A stretch of DNA of 64,000 nt from positions 5,112,460 to 5,176,459 of the forward strand of contig NC_031779.1 in the NCBI RefSeq assembly GCF_001522545.3, given 5' to 3'. Below, piece after piece: positions 25,701 to 40,700 of this stretch (positions are counted from its first letter, which is position 1; every line of letters begins with the position of its first letter). Under the pieces are notes generated by a model. That model was not told the origin of the DNA. It saw only the letters and a program-made list of their open reading frames with translations, and searched no databases. The translations under genes were made by a program, and so were the position numbers. The stretch comes from Parus major (Eukaryota > Chordata > Aves > Passeriformes > Paridae).

Positions 25701-28700
25701 ATCAACTGAATCTCTGCCACTGAAATACACTAGATTGCAAAAAGCACATATGCAGTTAGACACAGCTGGGATCTCTGACAAGAGAAATGCTGTTGTTTTC
25801 AATCCTCTGTAATTCTTAGCAAGTCAATAGCTGGTGACCTCCAAAACTCTGCAAATGGCAATCGATAACTTAATCTGAAGAAACAAAATACTTCTTGTGT
25901 AGAACCAGGTTTTGTTTTGTTGGATTCTTTAGACTAACCTGTTTGTTAAGAATGTTTTTCATCTTGTAATTGTAAAATTCTATAAAAGTGATAATTTTTC
26001 AATTTTTGTTTATGGCATGGGCTGCTAAACACTTGGTTTTCTGACTGTAGGTAATTAAATTATTAGTTACAAGTTTTCAATGCCCAAAGTTGGTTATGAT
26101 CACTGTGAAAATATTAATGTATTTCTGAGGAATAACACAATGAAGAAATTTTATTTTTTTTTTTACAACAGAGATCCTATTGACCTGTTATATTGTCTTG
26201 CACTGGCCCACATTTGTTGCCCTTTTTCTAAAATATGAGGTTTACCCTAAGTTTAGTGAAACATAAGCTTTTACTAACAGGATTTAACAGATTTTCTACC
26301 TGAATCAAAATGTGCCAATAAAAAAAAACCAAAAAACTTCTGATAGCAACATTACTGTATCTGTTTGAGCCAATCTTGTATTTCCTTGCAGAACACAGTC
26401 CAATAACTTTGTCTCTTCTTTGCAGTGAATGACACCAAGAGGAAGCAGAAGGTCCTGGGTCCCAACCAAAAACTTAAATTTAATCCAACTGAATTAATAA
26501 TTTATTGCAAAGACTTCCGTATTGTCAGATTTCGTTTTGATGAAGCAGGTCCTGAAAGTGCAAAAAAGGTATTATTATCCTGTTATGAATTCCTGCCTTG
26601 TAGTCATTACATATAGCAGCTGCTGTGCTGATAAGAACATTTTGTATTATTATGTTTTGATAGAGAAGTGAGGGGAAGAATTGGAAATTATTCATCTTCT
26701 GTTACAGGAGAATATCCAGACATTTAGAGTCAGATCTATTAGGGGAAAAATTTGATGTGATGTATTAACTGTTGAGTATCATGTAAGATAAACAGTATTT
26801 CTTGTCATATCTGTTGTACTTATAAAAGTTATTAATTTATTAAAGAAATTTTTTTAAGGACTGGATTCAGAATGTTGCATTACATCTGTACAACAGATGT
26901 TTGCATTTTTATGGAAAATTTTTCAAGCTTTGATACATTTTCTGAAAGTCATAAGCTTAATTTATCCAGAGGTTGACTGTACTGCCTTATGGATATCCCT
27001 AATGGTGTCGCACAGCAAGTTCTCCTCTTGGAGTCACCATTTTGTCCAATTTACATGAGCCTGGGCTCTTTCTCAATGTTTTGTTAGCAAAGGCTCGTTC
27101 CCCTCTTGTGGGGAGGAGTGGTTGGGTCTGTAGGTTCCTGGAGGTTTCGTCCCGTGCGGCCGCAGGTCACAGCGCAGTGGGGCTCTGGTGCCCGGCGTTC
27201 CCAGTGCTCCGCTCCCTGCGCTGCTCCATCTCCCCTGACCTCCGTTTCGTAAGGAGTGACCCACTTTGCTCTGAGAGCTTAACAATTCCCCTCCTCAGTA
27301 GGATCAGGTTTGAGTTTAGCCCTGTAAGTCCCAAGGACCATCTGCCCAGGCATAATTCTGTGTGCAGTTAGTGACTGAGAGCTGCTGAACCGGCTCAGCC
27401 CCTTTACCCTCTCAGAGATGTGCGGGCAGGAGCCCGTCATGAACCACCCTGCTCTGGCCTTGCTCCTGTTCTGGCTGCCCCCCTGCCTGCTGCCTGTGCT
27501 GCTTGGAACCTTCCACGTTTGGCAGTCTGAGCATTCACCTGCACAGCTCCTCCAAAACCCCCCTGGAGCAGCCATCTCCTGCAATATCTCTACACCAACT
27601 GTTCCTAATCGGCTGTCACAGCAAAGAAGAGTGATTAGCCTGGAGGAGGAGAGAATAAACTCAGCATCTCATTAACATTCTTTTTGCTGCATTTTCTTAC
27701 GTGAGAGTAAACAGTGAAACCCTTTTATGAAGGCCTTTACATTAGGCATTTATAATTACATGGTCTTAGGTGGTTTCTTTTGACAGGAAGAAGAGCTAGG
27801 TCTAGAGAAGCAGAGCTTGTGTGGTTATAGAGGTTATGCTGGTGATGACCAAAAATGTAACAACTGCCATTTTCAAATATCAGCATGTGCTCATTAGTGG
27901 AGAGGAAGAAAGCTTGTACAAATATCAGCTGTGTGGTTACTGTTGCAGTTTCAATGCATCAGGTAGGTTTCAATGCACACAGCTTTGTGTGGGTGTAGCA
28001 CAGAAGCTCTGTTGCTGAAGGGAAATCAGGTTCAGCTAGTCTAATCTAATGTTTCCATAACATTATTCTGTTAACATTAAAATATAAATGTATAGAACCA
28101 TGAGATTATTAGATCAGTTTTCCTGTATTAGGATTTTGCTTAAATTGTTTTGGGATGCTGGTGAGCACATCTAGAGGGTCTTACACAGCATATTGAATGG
28201 AGTTGTTTTGTTCTTTCTGGCATTTAGATGGCATGCTGGCATCACAGTATGGAAAGATTTTATCTGGTTTCTGTTCCTGCCCTCCAGGTAGTACATATTA
28301 GCAAGACTGTCCTGATGTTTAAAAACAGAAGATAGTGATCAGGCTAAAGTTCTGAAAGGCCTCTTTAATCTATATTTACATCCAACTGTTTGTACAAGAA
28401 AATTCTGATAGCTGTCTACTTCAAAATAGCTGTGTGTGCATAACTTTAGTAGGGAAGAGCAAGACTTAAAGTGTAACTGAGTTGTGATGTGAGGAGAAGC
28501 CTGCTCTTGGGCTGAGGGTGCATTGCTGTCAGACTGGGAGAATACTGTAGGAGAGGACTGACCATGGAACTGGGGCTCTAGATACCTTTCTCTTCAGACT
28601 AACCAAGATTAGATCAGGCTGTAATTAAATGTCATCTTAGTAATACACAGGAGTAGCACTCTGTAAATAAATAAAGCCCTGGTAGGTCAAAACAAAATAT

Positions 28701-31700
28701 CTACCTGCATTTTCAAATACAGGAGTATAAATAAATGTCTCTGCTTGTTGCCAGATGATTGCAAATGTTCTGTTTATAGCAATAGTTACATAAAACAATA
28801 CCCATGGCAATTAATGTTTCAAAACAAGCTTTAATTATATGGAATAGTTAGGACAACAGATGCTAACTTTATGCAGTTAAGTAATTTGTTTCAAACATAG
28901 TTCTTTGCACGTACTGGAAATACTCAGCAGCATCCAGTGACATAAATTGGTTTTGGCAAAGAGAGTGTAATCTGTTCCTAAGGAAGTGTCTCTGTTTGCT
29001 GAGCAGGACATAAGGGAGAATAACCAATTAAGTTTCCTAACTAGAATAGAGATTATTCCAAGTCTCTCCTTGAGATCTCAAAAAGATCCTCTTTCCAAGG
29101 ATCTCTTTGGATGCTGTGAAAAGAAGGATCCAAGTTTGGAAGCAGGCTTCTGATGTGGACAGTCTGACAGACTTGACTACACGTAGATACGTGGCTAATG
29201 TTGGCAGAACTTTCAGAGGCATTTTTCTTTGCCTCTAAGCATAAACATTATGAGAATAACATTCATTTATTTTCAGGTAATTTATTATGGAGAAGCTTAA
29301 AAATCAGTTCTGTTAGAAAAATACCCTCAGTACTTGTTGCAGCCAAGACATGCTAATAAAATACTGTCTCAGCATTAGCCAGCCAGGTAAATATTTTCTT
29401 CCTCATTTTTATTAGTGGATATTTGGGAAACAAGCGTTAAGGAAAAATAGAAGGAATGGAAATTTGCACTCACCACTGTTTAGCAGTTTAATTTTGTTTT
29501 GTCTCTAAAATAAAGCAATAGATCCTCCAAAGGAAGGAAAGCCAGATGGGTGTGGGAGGAAGTGGAGGATGGGGAAGCAAGGGTAAGCAAGTTGGGGAAG
29601 TCTTAAGTTAGGCGGTGCAAAAAAAGGAGCATTTCACATTCCTTAGAGGAAAGGAATTATTTTGTTCCAAAAATGACAGCAAACAGTCAAACTGAAAACT
29701 TCTGCTATTTTTTAGGCACACTGCAGCATTTGACATTAGACTGAGAAAATAAAATGTATTAAAAGGTGAGGCTGTAGATCTTCTGTTAGGTGATGGCCAG
29801 TGTTGATTGCCTCACCATGCACACGGATCTTGGCAGTGCCCCAGAGTGGCACACCCCCTGTGCCTTCATGAGTATATCTCCATCTTCTTATCCCCTTCTC
29901 TTCTGCAACTCTCACAGTTCTTTTCCTTCAGGAGGCTTTTTTGAATAAGAGCTGTTTCAGAATCACATGCTCGATCAAAACAGAAGGAAAATTTTTTATC
30001 TCAAATCTTGTTTCCTGTGCAATCAAAAGTAGCCTTTCCTACGTCACAACACTTGGGATGGAGGGGAACATTTTATTTCCCTAATTGTTATGAACAATAA
30101 TATGAAACTCTTAAGAGTTTTGGACAAACAGTCCTGACCCGTTCTAATGTGTTCCTCCTGCCTCCCCAGCTCTATTACCTTGTTCTAATTGTTCTAATTG
30201 TTTATACAGATCACAAATTTGGTACTGTTTCAAGGCACTGGGAATGCATAAGGTACTGTCTTTGGAGGGAATGAAGACAGCTTTTTTAGAAGTAAACTTA
30301 CAGAATCACAGATTCAGAATGGTTTGGGTTGTAAGTGCCTTAAAGCTCATCTCATTCCACACCCCCCTGCCATGGGTAGGGACACCTTCACTACACCAGG
30401 TTTTTCAAAGCCCTGTCCTGGTCTTGAACACTTCAGGGATGCCACAGCCACAGCTTCCCTGGGCAAAGGTAAAAGGTATTTTAAATATACAGATGAATTT
30501 TAATAATTCTCTTAAGGCTGAATGCTTATTTTCCCAATAACTTTTCCAACCTAGGAAAATGAACAAAACCTTTTTGTGGAACTTGATGTTGTCCTGCCTG
30601 TATGGCTTTCTACCACAGGTGTCTGCTTGGGCTAGGAATTGCAGTAGCAATGGAAAACAGTATTTTTCCAGCATTCACAAGCCAGGTAGCCTGGTTTAAG
30701 GAAGGAGGGAAAATGCAGGGCTGTGCTAATTTAGCACATCTGAAATGTTGCTGTTCACAACTCTTCTGCAAGAGCATTAGCAATACTTTGAAGCTCTTGC
30801 CCTTGGTAAAATTCCTGTTGAAGAGGAGGGTGTGCCCTGAAAGTAGAATTTATTTTTCTCAGATAGGGGTTGAACAGGGGACACTGACATAGGGAAATGG
30901 CTTTTGTACTACGAAATAACTACAGCCATTGTGTTTACTGCTTTTAATAAATGAATTTTCCAACAAGCAGCCTATTCTCTTGTTTTTTGTCCGAGCCTAA
31001 ATATCTTTGGCTTTACACAATTGTAAATTGGCAAGAATACCAAACATTTTTAAGTTTGATATGAGAACGCTTCCTGTAAAACATGTTTGTCTTCCAATTT
31101 AGAGCCTTTTACTTATGGCCATAATCTGCTGAGATCTGTGGAATGTGCTTGTCTTCTGAATCTCTGAGACAATAAAGCTATTATAGGGATTTAATGAGGA
31201 ATAAACAGAAAATTAGTATGTCTTTAGTACTTGCTTAGTGTATGAGTGGAATTTTTCTAAAATGTAACAACAGAGGCAATAGCAGGATAAATCCATCACT
31301 TTTTAAAATAAGAGAAATAGAGGTCCTGAACCTGTGGATGGACTGTTTCACCCATGCAATACATGGTGTGAGTTACATCTATTCCATGGAACACCCAGAG
31401 CATTTTCCAGCTCCTGCTTTATTTAAAAGCACAACTGTGGTCTCATATTATTTGTGGGGAGCTAGACCTCGATGGTTACTATCTCCCCACCACCACCATT
31501 TTATCCCTCTTCACGCAGTGCACACACACTCCCTTTTTCAAATGTGGCAAGCAAATGACAGAGACTTCAGCTGCTGCCTATTTAAAAATAGGTTTTACTG
31601 TATTTGTTGTGTTATTTGGCAGCATGATGGATTTTTTTTCCCTGCAGTTTGTCCTGAAGCCTTGAGAGTAGATTAGCATAGTAAAAGGCTTTCAACTTGC

Positions 31701-34700
31701 ACTCCATAAATGAAGATGAGGTGTAGCTCTGCTAGCATCAGTTACTGTAGTGAAAAGCTACATAGAAAAATGGAAGTCAAAATGTGCATATACACAGATT
31801 TCCATTTTGTTTCATTGTGAATGATAGCCAAAAGTAATCTGTTAGAATTAGCCAAATCTTGTTCAATAGCTGGCTGCTTCTGCTTTGGTTTGTACACTGA
31901 AATCACAGGATTTAGTAAAATGTGCATGGCTTCCAGTTATGTCATTAAAACTTTTATCAAATTCTGGAAATGAACTTGTAAATGTTCATTAGGAAAGTCC
32001 TGCTGTACTGCTCTCCAGGGACACTTGTACTGTGGGTTTTTTGGGGGGTGGTCACCCCTGGAATGTTCTGTCCTCTATTTCCCTTTGCAGTTTCAGTGTA
32101 GAACTGACAGTGTGGGGAGAACAGTTAAAGAAACCGTTGTTCTAAGACTCGACTGGAATTTTTTTTGTTGAGTGTTTGTGAAACAACATTTTCAGCTCAA
32201 GTTAGTCTACTGTCATTACTGGTTTTATAAAAAATGAGAACTGTCCCAATCAAAAGCCAAAGTATGTAAAAATACGTACACCATGACACCATGTATGTTG
32301 CATACCAACAATAAAAATACAGCAATTTTCTCCATGTGCAGATCTCAGCACAGCTGAGCTTTTGAGCTTTGTTCCCACTGCCCAGTGCTGCCAGCACTGG
32401 TGTTCCTTCAGTTCTGTGGTGCAAATCTTTCTGTTCTATCACAATAAGGACACTTTCCTTCACTAACAGAAAATAATTTCTTGGATGCACAGGATATTTT
32501 TCAAAAATAATATTTAAAACTGTTAAACACAGTAAATTTTGTAAATGTGTTTCTAAATATGAAAAGTTGGGAAAAGTTGATGGGAAGACAGAAAATAAAA
32601 AAAACTTGGGTGGTAAGAATGTGGGCTTATGCTATGTCTTTGTCCCTGGTTAAAAGGTACAGTTTAGTAAAATGCAGAAGCAAATAATGAGGGAAGAGGA
32701 CAAAGTTAATGACTCCATTCATGTCCTGAAATTTGAAGAATAATAGCACCAATGTCTACATAGTATTTTCTTTTTTCTTCTTGAATTTGATTCTTCTAGA
32801 CATTAGGGTTTTTGTCAAATCTTTTGTATTGATTAGTGAGTATCTACATTCAAAGAGACCTACTAGAAATGCTTGATGAAATTTTAAGTCTAGGATCTAA
32901 TCCTAAATCATGTGCTGCACTCTTAATCTTAATAATTTTAGGGAAAGAACCAATAAGATTTTTTAAAAGGAAGTCACCCATGAAAAACCTACTGGCCCAA
33001 CTGACAACATTGTAGCTGAAATATCTGTCAAATGTTGTTAAATACTGATACTTGATTTTAGTTCAGGACATGCTTGAACTGCTAATCGTTAAAGTTGTCT
33101 TGGTAAAATTCCATTATGGTATTTCTGTGTTTTTCCCCTCTTCCCTAAGCACTGAATGCTGGCTGCTGTCAGAACAGTGCTAGGTTGGACCTTTTGAACT
33201 GATCCTGTGTGCTCTTAGGTTCTTCTGCTGGATTGATAAGTACTCTTTGAATTAAAGAAAATATCAAAAGACTGATTTTTAGGTTTTCCACAGCTCTGCA
33301 TATTTGACACTCTTACAATTAAGGGCAATATTTTTTTTGTCTATATAGATATATAAATAACAGTAATAAATGTCTGTTTCCTAGGTGTGCCTTGCAATAG
33401 CTCATTATTCTCAGCCAACGGATCTTCAGCTTCTCTTTGCATTTGAGTACGTTGGGGAAATATATCATAATCCAGGTAAGGATGAAAGTACTTGGATTGT
33501 GCTTTTTTTCCTGTTTTGTAATATGTACTCTTAGTAAGATTTCAGTCCAGAAGCAGTGGCAAAAAGCATTTAAGGCTTTCTCCAAAGGTAGCAAAATCAG
33601 CTTATTCTGCACCCAACCTCTTACTTATGGTTATAAGTCATTCATTGGGATAGACATTAATGGCCAAAATCCAAAGCAATGTCTTTCCTGTCTGAAACAA
33701 AGCCAAACTGTGCCAGCATGAATACTCCTGTTTCTCAGTTCATGCTTCCATCCTCCTGTTGTATGTGTTGGTACTCTGGGTACCCAGTGAGTGTCCCATC
33801 AGGCAGGCTTGCTCACCTGCCCTTCTTTTGGGAATAAGTTTCTCTTCTGGTGGTATTGCAGGAGGATTTGTGCAACTTGGGACTCCATACCTTCTTTCCT
33901 AGAGGCTTACTAGGCAGTTCTTACCACTCAAAACCTCCACCACCCCTGCTGAGTTGGAGCACACCCTCTCTGCTCAAGGCCAATCTCCAACTGAACCTTG
34001 TCAGTTAGGTAAGCCTGCAAAGATGCCTTTGGAACTTGATTTCTAGCGTAATGCTGTGCGGTCACTGCCGAGTGTTCCCCAGCCGAGACACAGCCGAGAG
34101 CCATCAGTTGTAGGGTGACAGGCCTCCCCACAGAGCATGCTGCTGCTGCAGAGCTGTGGTACTGACATCTCAACTCAGCAGCTGCCACTAGAAACCACTG
34201 ATCTGCCTGTTACAAAACATGAACCTTGTGGAAATATGAGATCAGGCCTTCAAATTTGCAAAACAATGCATGGTTTTCATCCAGGTGCCTCTATGACTGC
34301 CCTATGCATGCACGAGAATAAGTGTGCATGTGATTATGTTGCACACATGATTACAGATGGAATTTCTTACCTCATAAAGCTTGGGAAATTATTAAGGTCC
34401 ATGTATTTTCATGTTATAAAGTACTAGGGAGGAAGCCAATTTGTGGATAAAATTGCAGTAAAATGTCGGGCTGTCACAAAGTTGCCTTTACTCTGTCTTT
34501 AAAATACCATTTGCTATATGGAAAAATACCTAGTGGAAGAATTACATAAGGTGGGTAAAAATGTTTCTCTGGAGCAGCAGACCAGAATGGCAGAGGAGAG
34601 TTGTTCTGCCATGCTGCAGTTCCTAAGAGAATTTGAAATTCTTTTGGGTTGGGTTGGGGTGTTCTTGTTGTGAGCCCTGGTGTTTGTCCCATAGATCTCT

Positions 34701-37700
34701 GACTTTGCTCTTGCAATTCCAGTGCTATTTAATGACTCTCTATCCCTGCTACTCCCAGTAAAGTAAAGGTGAAATGCTGTCTTTGTGCTTCCTGAGGAAC
34801 ATAAAAAGCCTGCATTGCTCTGGTATATGTGTACGTTGTTTTTTTCCCAGGCTATATTTGATAGTTATATATCCTGCTGTTAAACAGGAAAATTCACTCT
34901 TCTTGTAATGATTGTATCTCTCTGTTTACCATCTTTGAAGAACTACTTCAGTCTGATTTTAGTCCTGTTTTCTTCTGAAAGTGCTAATTAGCCAGAGTGC
35001 CAGTGCAAGAATGAAGTTGGCAGCTACAGAAAGCAGAAACCACACAAGTTATGGGACGGCAGCAGAGCTGTGAGGCTGTTCTGCACCCTTTGGGCAGGCT
35101 CTTGCCAAGGCTCAGAGCTTTCGTGGGAGATGCCACAGGGCTGACTTTCAGTTTATTCCACTTCCATCTGAAAATGTACCTCAATTGTCAAGAAACAAAA
35201 TGTAATTTCTTTTTGACACAGCTGACTGTCCTCTTGGCATCTAAAGAATGATCAGCAGAGTCAGATCCTTCTGTGTAGTAACAGCTTCTCTAAGCTCCTG
35301 GTCCCAAGACACAAAATGATACGCTATCTTTTTGTGTGGATATAAATCTATATAAAAACCCCAATATTTTAACATGGCCTTCAATTTCTTTTATTTGCTG
35401 TTAATACAGCAGTTATTTAAAATTGCTGAAATTATATAAATTTTATTTTGCTTTCTTGACATGGTAGCTATTAATGGGTAGCCTATAAAGGGTTCATGTA
35501 TTTAAAATGTTGCAAACTTTGGCATATTGAAGAAAGAAAGCCTGTGACTAGAGATAACATTTCTTCCTGAGTATCAGTATGCCTTGGCTTCTATCAAGCA
35601 GCACAGCAGGCCAATTTTATGTTGCTTTCTAATGAAATTGCAGGGAAAATATACATTGACATCTTCATGTATCAACAAGCTGCCATTAAATCACCACTTT
35701 CTTGTAATCCAGCAGTAGGTAATATAGATAATACTAGTCCTGATGCTAATGGCTTATTTTTGTACTTAGGAAGGTGAAGAGTTTGATTTTTATTTTTTTT
35801 TAATGGGCATTGATGACTTTCTTTTTCCTAGCAAAGAAGGTGAATGGCATAGACCCAGGAGGTGGTGGCAGTGGCATCGGCAGTGTCAGTGCTCAGCAGA
35901 CTCCTTTGTTTGAAACTTATTCGGATTGGGATAGAGAAATCAAAAGGACAGGTGCATCCGAGTGGAGAGTGTGCTCAGTCAATGAAGGTTATATGATCTC
36001 CACTTGGTAAGTGTCTCTTGGGACACCAGCAGGAGGGAATTGGGCTGTCTTGTCCTATGTGCCCCACAGCCTCTGTTGCACCCAGCTGTGCACTGCACCT
36101 CTCAATTGTGCTGCTCTCTGGAGAGGCCCCCAGGTGAAAGATGCTGCAAGTCTCTTCCCTAAAGGCAATGTCGTGTTCCTAAAGGAAAATCATGTTTTGG
36201 CATGCATTGCTTTGGTGCTTCTGTACTTCCATGTGGGACATGCAGTTTCTCAGTTTCCTCGGGGCTGTGCTGGTGCTGTGGCTGAGCCCTCACACAGGAC
36301 AGCAGCAGCCACGCCCAGGGGCTGCTCTGGGACAGCCTCACCGAGCTGGTGACACTGCACTGCAGCAAGAGGGAAGATGGTAAAAAACACAGGGAAAAGT
36401 AACCCTTTTTTATCTTTTTATTTTATTTTTTTTTCCACAAGCCTTCCAGAATATTTTGTGGTTCCGTCTTCCTTAGCAGATCAAGACCTGAAGCTGTACT
36501 CCTACTCCTTCATTGGGAGGCGAATGCCTGTAAGTGCCCTCTTTGTTCTGGTCCTGCTCCTGGTCATGGCACAGTATTCAACTTGGGGCTGCACATGCCA
36601 GTTAACAGAGTTCTGTGCATAGCAGTAATGAAAAAAATTGTACAGAATAGCTCTAACCTGCAAGGTTTTGTTGTTTCTTGTGTTTTTTCCCCATGTTAGG
36701 TATGGTCCTGGAATCACCCTAACGGGAGTGCCCTTGTGAGAATGGCCAACATTAAAGATGTATTGCAGCAGCGAAGAATTGATCAAAGGTAAATGATTTG
36801 TTGTGTCACTCTTCAGTCAGGGGATTAGGATAACACCAGTGATGACTGTGTGACACAGCAGTGGGTGGCAGTGGAGGTGACCCTGTGTGACACGCAGTGT
36901 TGCCATGCGAAAACTTTGAACAGACTGTTCTCTGGATCTGCTTCTGGCACAGTTTTTATTCAAGGCCATTCCAGTTTCAAATGCTGAATAACTTTTCAGG
37001 TTTTAAGGTATGTTTATTTTTTAGGGGACTAATCATTCAGATGACAGAATTTATTGATAAAAGGATCAGATTCACTGTAATACAGCTTACATTGGTGGAG
37101 ATTTTCTTACCTCCTTCAGCAAGACAGTAAAAAAAATACCTTCATTTGTGGCATTGAGAAACACAATTCAATAGATTCAGTGTCACAATGCACACGGTAT
37201 TTCTGTGAAGTATTTGTCATGCACTGTCCTTAATGAAAGACTGAAGCAATTTAGTGTAGGTAGTTTACAAGCTTAGCGGTTTTTGTTCTTTGGTTTAATT
37301 TGTAGTGTGACTTTTTTAGTAGTGCAAACACCTGCATTTTGTGTTAGGCTGGAGTTCTGAGTTTTAGCTGAAACCCATTCAGACACCAAAAATGTTTGAG
37401 TCAGTACCTTTATGGCAGGAGCAATGTATCTCCAGTAATGAACCAGTAAACATTTTTTTAGAACAAGGTGCATGCTTTATGTGTGTTTAATTGTTTGGAG
37501 TTAGACAGTGGCACGTTTCTTGAAGGACTGTTTCTTCTCTCCAACAATAAACCTGCTGATTCTTCTCCTGCAGGATTTGTAATGCCATAACTCGAAGCCA
37601 TCCCCTGAGAAGTGATGTTTACAAATCTGACCTGGACAAGTGTCTCCCAAACATCCAGGAAATCCAGGCTGCACACATCAAACTCAAACAGCTCTGTGTC

Positions 37701-40700
37701 AATGGTATGCTGGGCTTTCCTTCTTTTCTGGGGATGGTTTTCCTGACATGCAGTGAATTTTAATTGACCTGGCTGATAGGGACTGTTACTGGAAGTTGTT
37801 CTGCAATGTAATTACTGTCCCTGTTGCAGAGCCTTTTGAGGAAACCGAAGAGAAGTGGCTGTCCTCACTGGAGAACACTCGCTGGTTAGAGTACATTAGG
37901 TTGGTATCATTAATAAAATGATGTTCAGTGGAATGTTCAAAGCTTTCAGCACTGTAAATGAGCAGTGCATCAGTTGAAGGATTGTTTGTTTTAATATGTA
38001 AGTTAGATAAATATAGATCACTTAAATATTTTTTTCTTGTAGAGTGTGAATTTCTGTTAATTGTTAAATCACTTTCTTTTCCTGTCTAGAGCCTTTCTTA
38101 AGCATTCTGCTGAGCTTGTCTATATGATGGAGTGTAAGCACGTTTCTGTAGTTCTTCAAGGTAATACTACACAGAGCATACTGTAATTATTTGCATTACT
38201 GTGATAATGCAGATAAACAGATTTAGATAAAATCAACTGTAATCTTTATACATAAACCCCATGACTCCTGAATATGTCAGGCATTTGGGGAACTATAAGG
38301 AAAAATAATTTTGTTATGTGTCTGAACTGTAGTATAGTCCTTAGCATCAAAGGAATATTTTGCTTTGAGTCTTTGTGGGTTTTGTTCTGACAATGATAAA
38401 ATCAAAATCTTAGGGTGAACCTTTGTACTGAGTTAATTGGGCTAATAGTCCCTGCATAAACAATATCAGTTTAATTCAGAGGTTCTATAGACAAAACTAT
38501 TTCACTCAGTGCCCACTCCTTGTGTCTGCAAACAGGTATTTTAGAGGAAAAGATACTGAAAAACTTGCTCATATCTGTAATTCTGTAATTTCCTTAGTTT
38601 TTACAAGAACTGCCCAGCTGGGATATCCCACTCTTCCCATATAATGGCCTTCCAAAAATTGCTTCAGGGTGGAAAAACGTTGAAAAATTCTAGCAGTATG
38701 AACACCCTTCTCCTCAGCACATCTTGGTTTAAGTACTAGGCAGTTGAGTGGGTATTTTGTTCTTGATGAATGCACTGCTGTGCTGGATGCTGCAGGAGCC
38801 CTATAGTGTAAGTCTCAGATTAAGATAAGAGTGTGATTTTCTTCTAGTTTGTTGGGGTTTTTTAATTATGAGAAAAATTAAAACAACTATAAAAGTATAT
38901 TTTAAAGAAAAACACGGGAAAAAATATATTCTAAGAAAAAGACAGGACCTAGTTGCACCTTTTTGCTCTCTGAAATCTAATTCTGTACATGTGCATTTAC
39001 CTTATATATTCTGTACATTCTGTGTCATTTGCAGAGGAAGAGGGACGGGACCTGAGCTGTCTTGCTGCTTCTCTCATTCAAGTCATGCTGGATCCCTATT
39101 TTCGAACAATTGTTGGATTTCAAAGCTTAATACAGAAAGAATGGGTCATGGCAGGATATCAATTTTTAGATAGGTGTAACCACTTAAAGAGATCTGACAA
39201 AGAGGTAAAAATTAATTGTATTTGCATATGATCACAGTATCTGGTTGATATCATCCCAAACGTTTATTCGTACAGAAATCTAAAAGTAAAAATACGTTTT
39301 AATACTTCAGATCTCATTAAAATAGTATCAGAGGAAGTAAGTCTTTTTCCAGGGTAGAGATATCTTTTCTTTACCCTCTGTAGCTGTGTGAGAATCTGTG
39401 AAATACCAGGTGCAACCCAATGGGATTTTATGTTGCTTCAGGGTTACACATGAAAGCGTCTCACTGGTACAAACAATAGCACAGCTCATGTTTCAGTTTG
39501 AAATGGAAGGAGGTGAGGAGTGGGGTTGGAGGGGGTAGTTTTGCTGTGTGTTTTACCAATCCCTGTTTCCATCCCTGTGGTGTTAGCACTCTGCAGTGCT
39601 TTCAGAGCAGGGAGCTGCTGGAGAAGCCCCACAGCTGCATGAGCTGTCAGGAGGTGGAAGGAGGGGAGCGCAGGGCTCAGCTTCCAGCACTGCCAGCTCA
39701 TCCTGTTTGGCCTCTTCATGGCAAAGGAGGGACTGCTAACTGCAGGTGGAAGCATAGAGGACCCAGGTTAGGAACCTCAGAGTCACAGAACAGGAACATC
39801 CCCAGGGCATGGAACCCACAGAGGAATCAAGGGCACTGAGAGGGATTAAGAAATGAGATGCCAAGAGGGAAATAATGACAAACAGCTATTTTGGCCCTAG
39901 GACAGGATAAACTGAAGAGTGAAATGGGAAGGGGAAAATATTTCTAAAACTTTACATAAATGATTGTTTATACTTTTGCCATTTATAGGCTGCTATGGAA
40001 AAAAACTAGAAAATGTGGTGAGAAATGAACATGGCTGAATCATAAACTCTGCAGTCATTTCAAACAAGGAAGTAAATACATTGTAAAAGCAAGGCCAAGT
40101 GGCAAGGAAGCACTAATTTGGAAATTATGAGGGACATATAGATGGCAGAAAGGATTTTTGTAGCTGCATGAGTATGAGGGGAGCCCAGGAAAGAACTGAC
40201 TGACACAGAAGGGAAAGCTGTGCAAAGGCAGCACTGAGAAGGAAGTGGCTAAGCAGGAATACAGATGTGACAGTTGCATAGAATCATGAAAAATACAAGA
40301 CTCCAAATAGTTTACCCTATGGTTTACTCAATGGCACCACCAAATACCATAACTGCAAAGAAATTGGTATGATTTGGGAAAAACTTATGTTAAATCTGGT
40401 AATTCCTTGTTTCTTTTCCCAGTCTCCTTTGTTCTTGATGTTCCTTGACTGTGTTTGGCAGCTGCTGGAACAATACCCAGCAGCCTTTGAGTTCTCTGAA
40501 GTGTACCTGACCATCCTGTACGACAGCGCCCGCATCTCCTTGTTCGGCACCTTCCTCTTCAACTGCCCTCACCAGCGAGTCAAGGAAAGCACTGTGAGTA
40601 GGAGGGGCTGCACCTGCTTGTCCAGCAGGAGACTGCAGCCTGCCCCCCTGGAAATAACAGCATCCCAGCTAAAGGCTTCCTGTGTGTCCTTTAAATTGTC

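Larger units (their letters stand above)
26569..33384 (+). other. MTMR10: MTMR10 intron 5 (6.8 kb)
   Basis: AT-rich intron with two recognisable inserts, listed separately: a GC-rich repeat-like block at ~27006-27691 and a CR1 3' end at 30300-30467. The remaining sequence shows only chance open frames (up to 144 codons at 31242-31676, without a domain). Confidence 0.7.

Noticed and set aside
31242..31676. 144-codon frame in MTMR10 intron 5
   Set aside because: Composition and residues look random and MTMR10 splicing across the intron is complete without it.
39775..39835. gagtcacagaacaggaacat as a possible CR1 terminus
   Set aside because: It resembles the CR1 end for a few bases only; the expected ttggaaggga...catc body does not follow.
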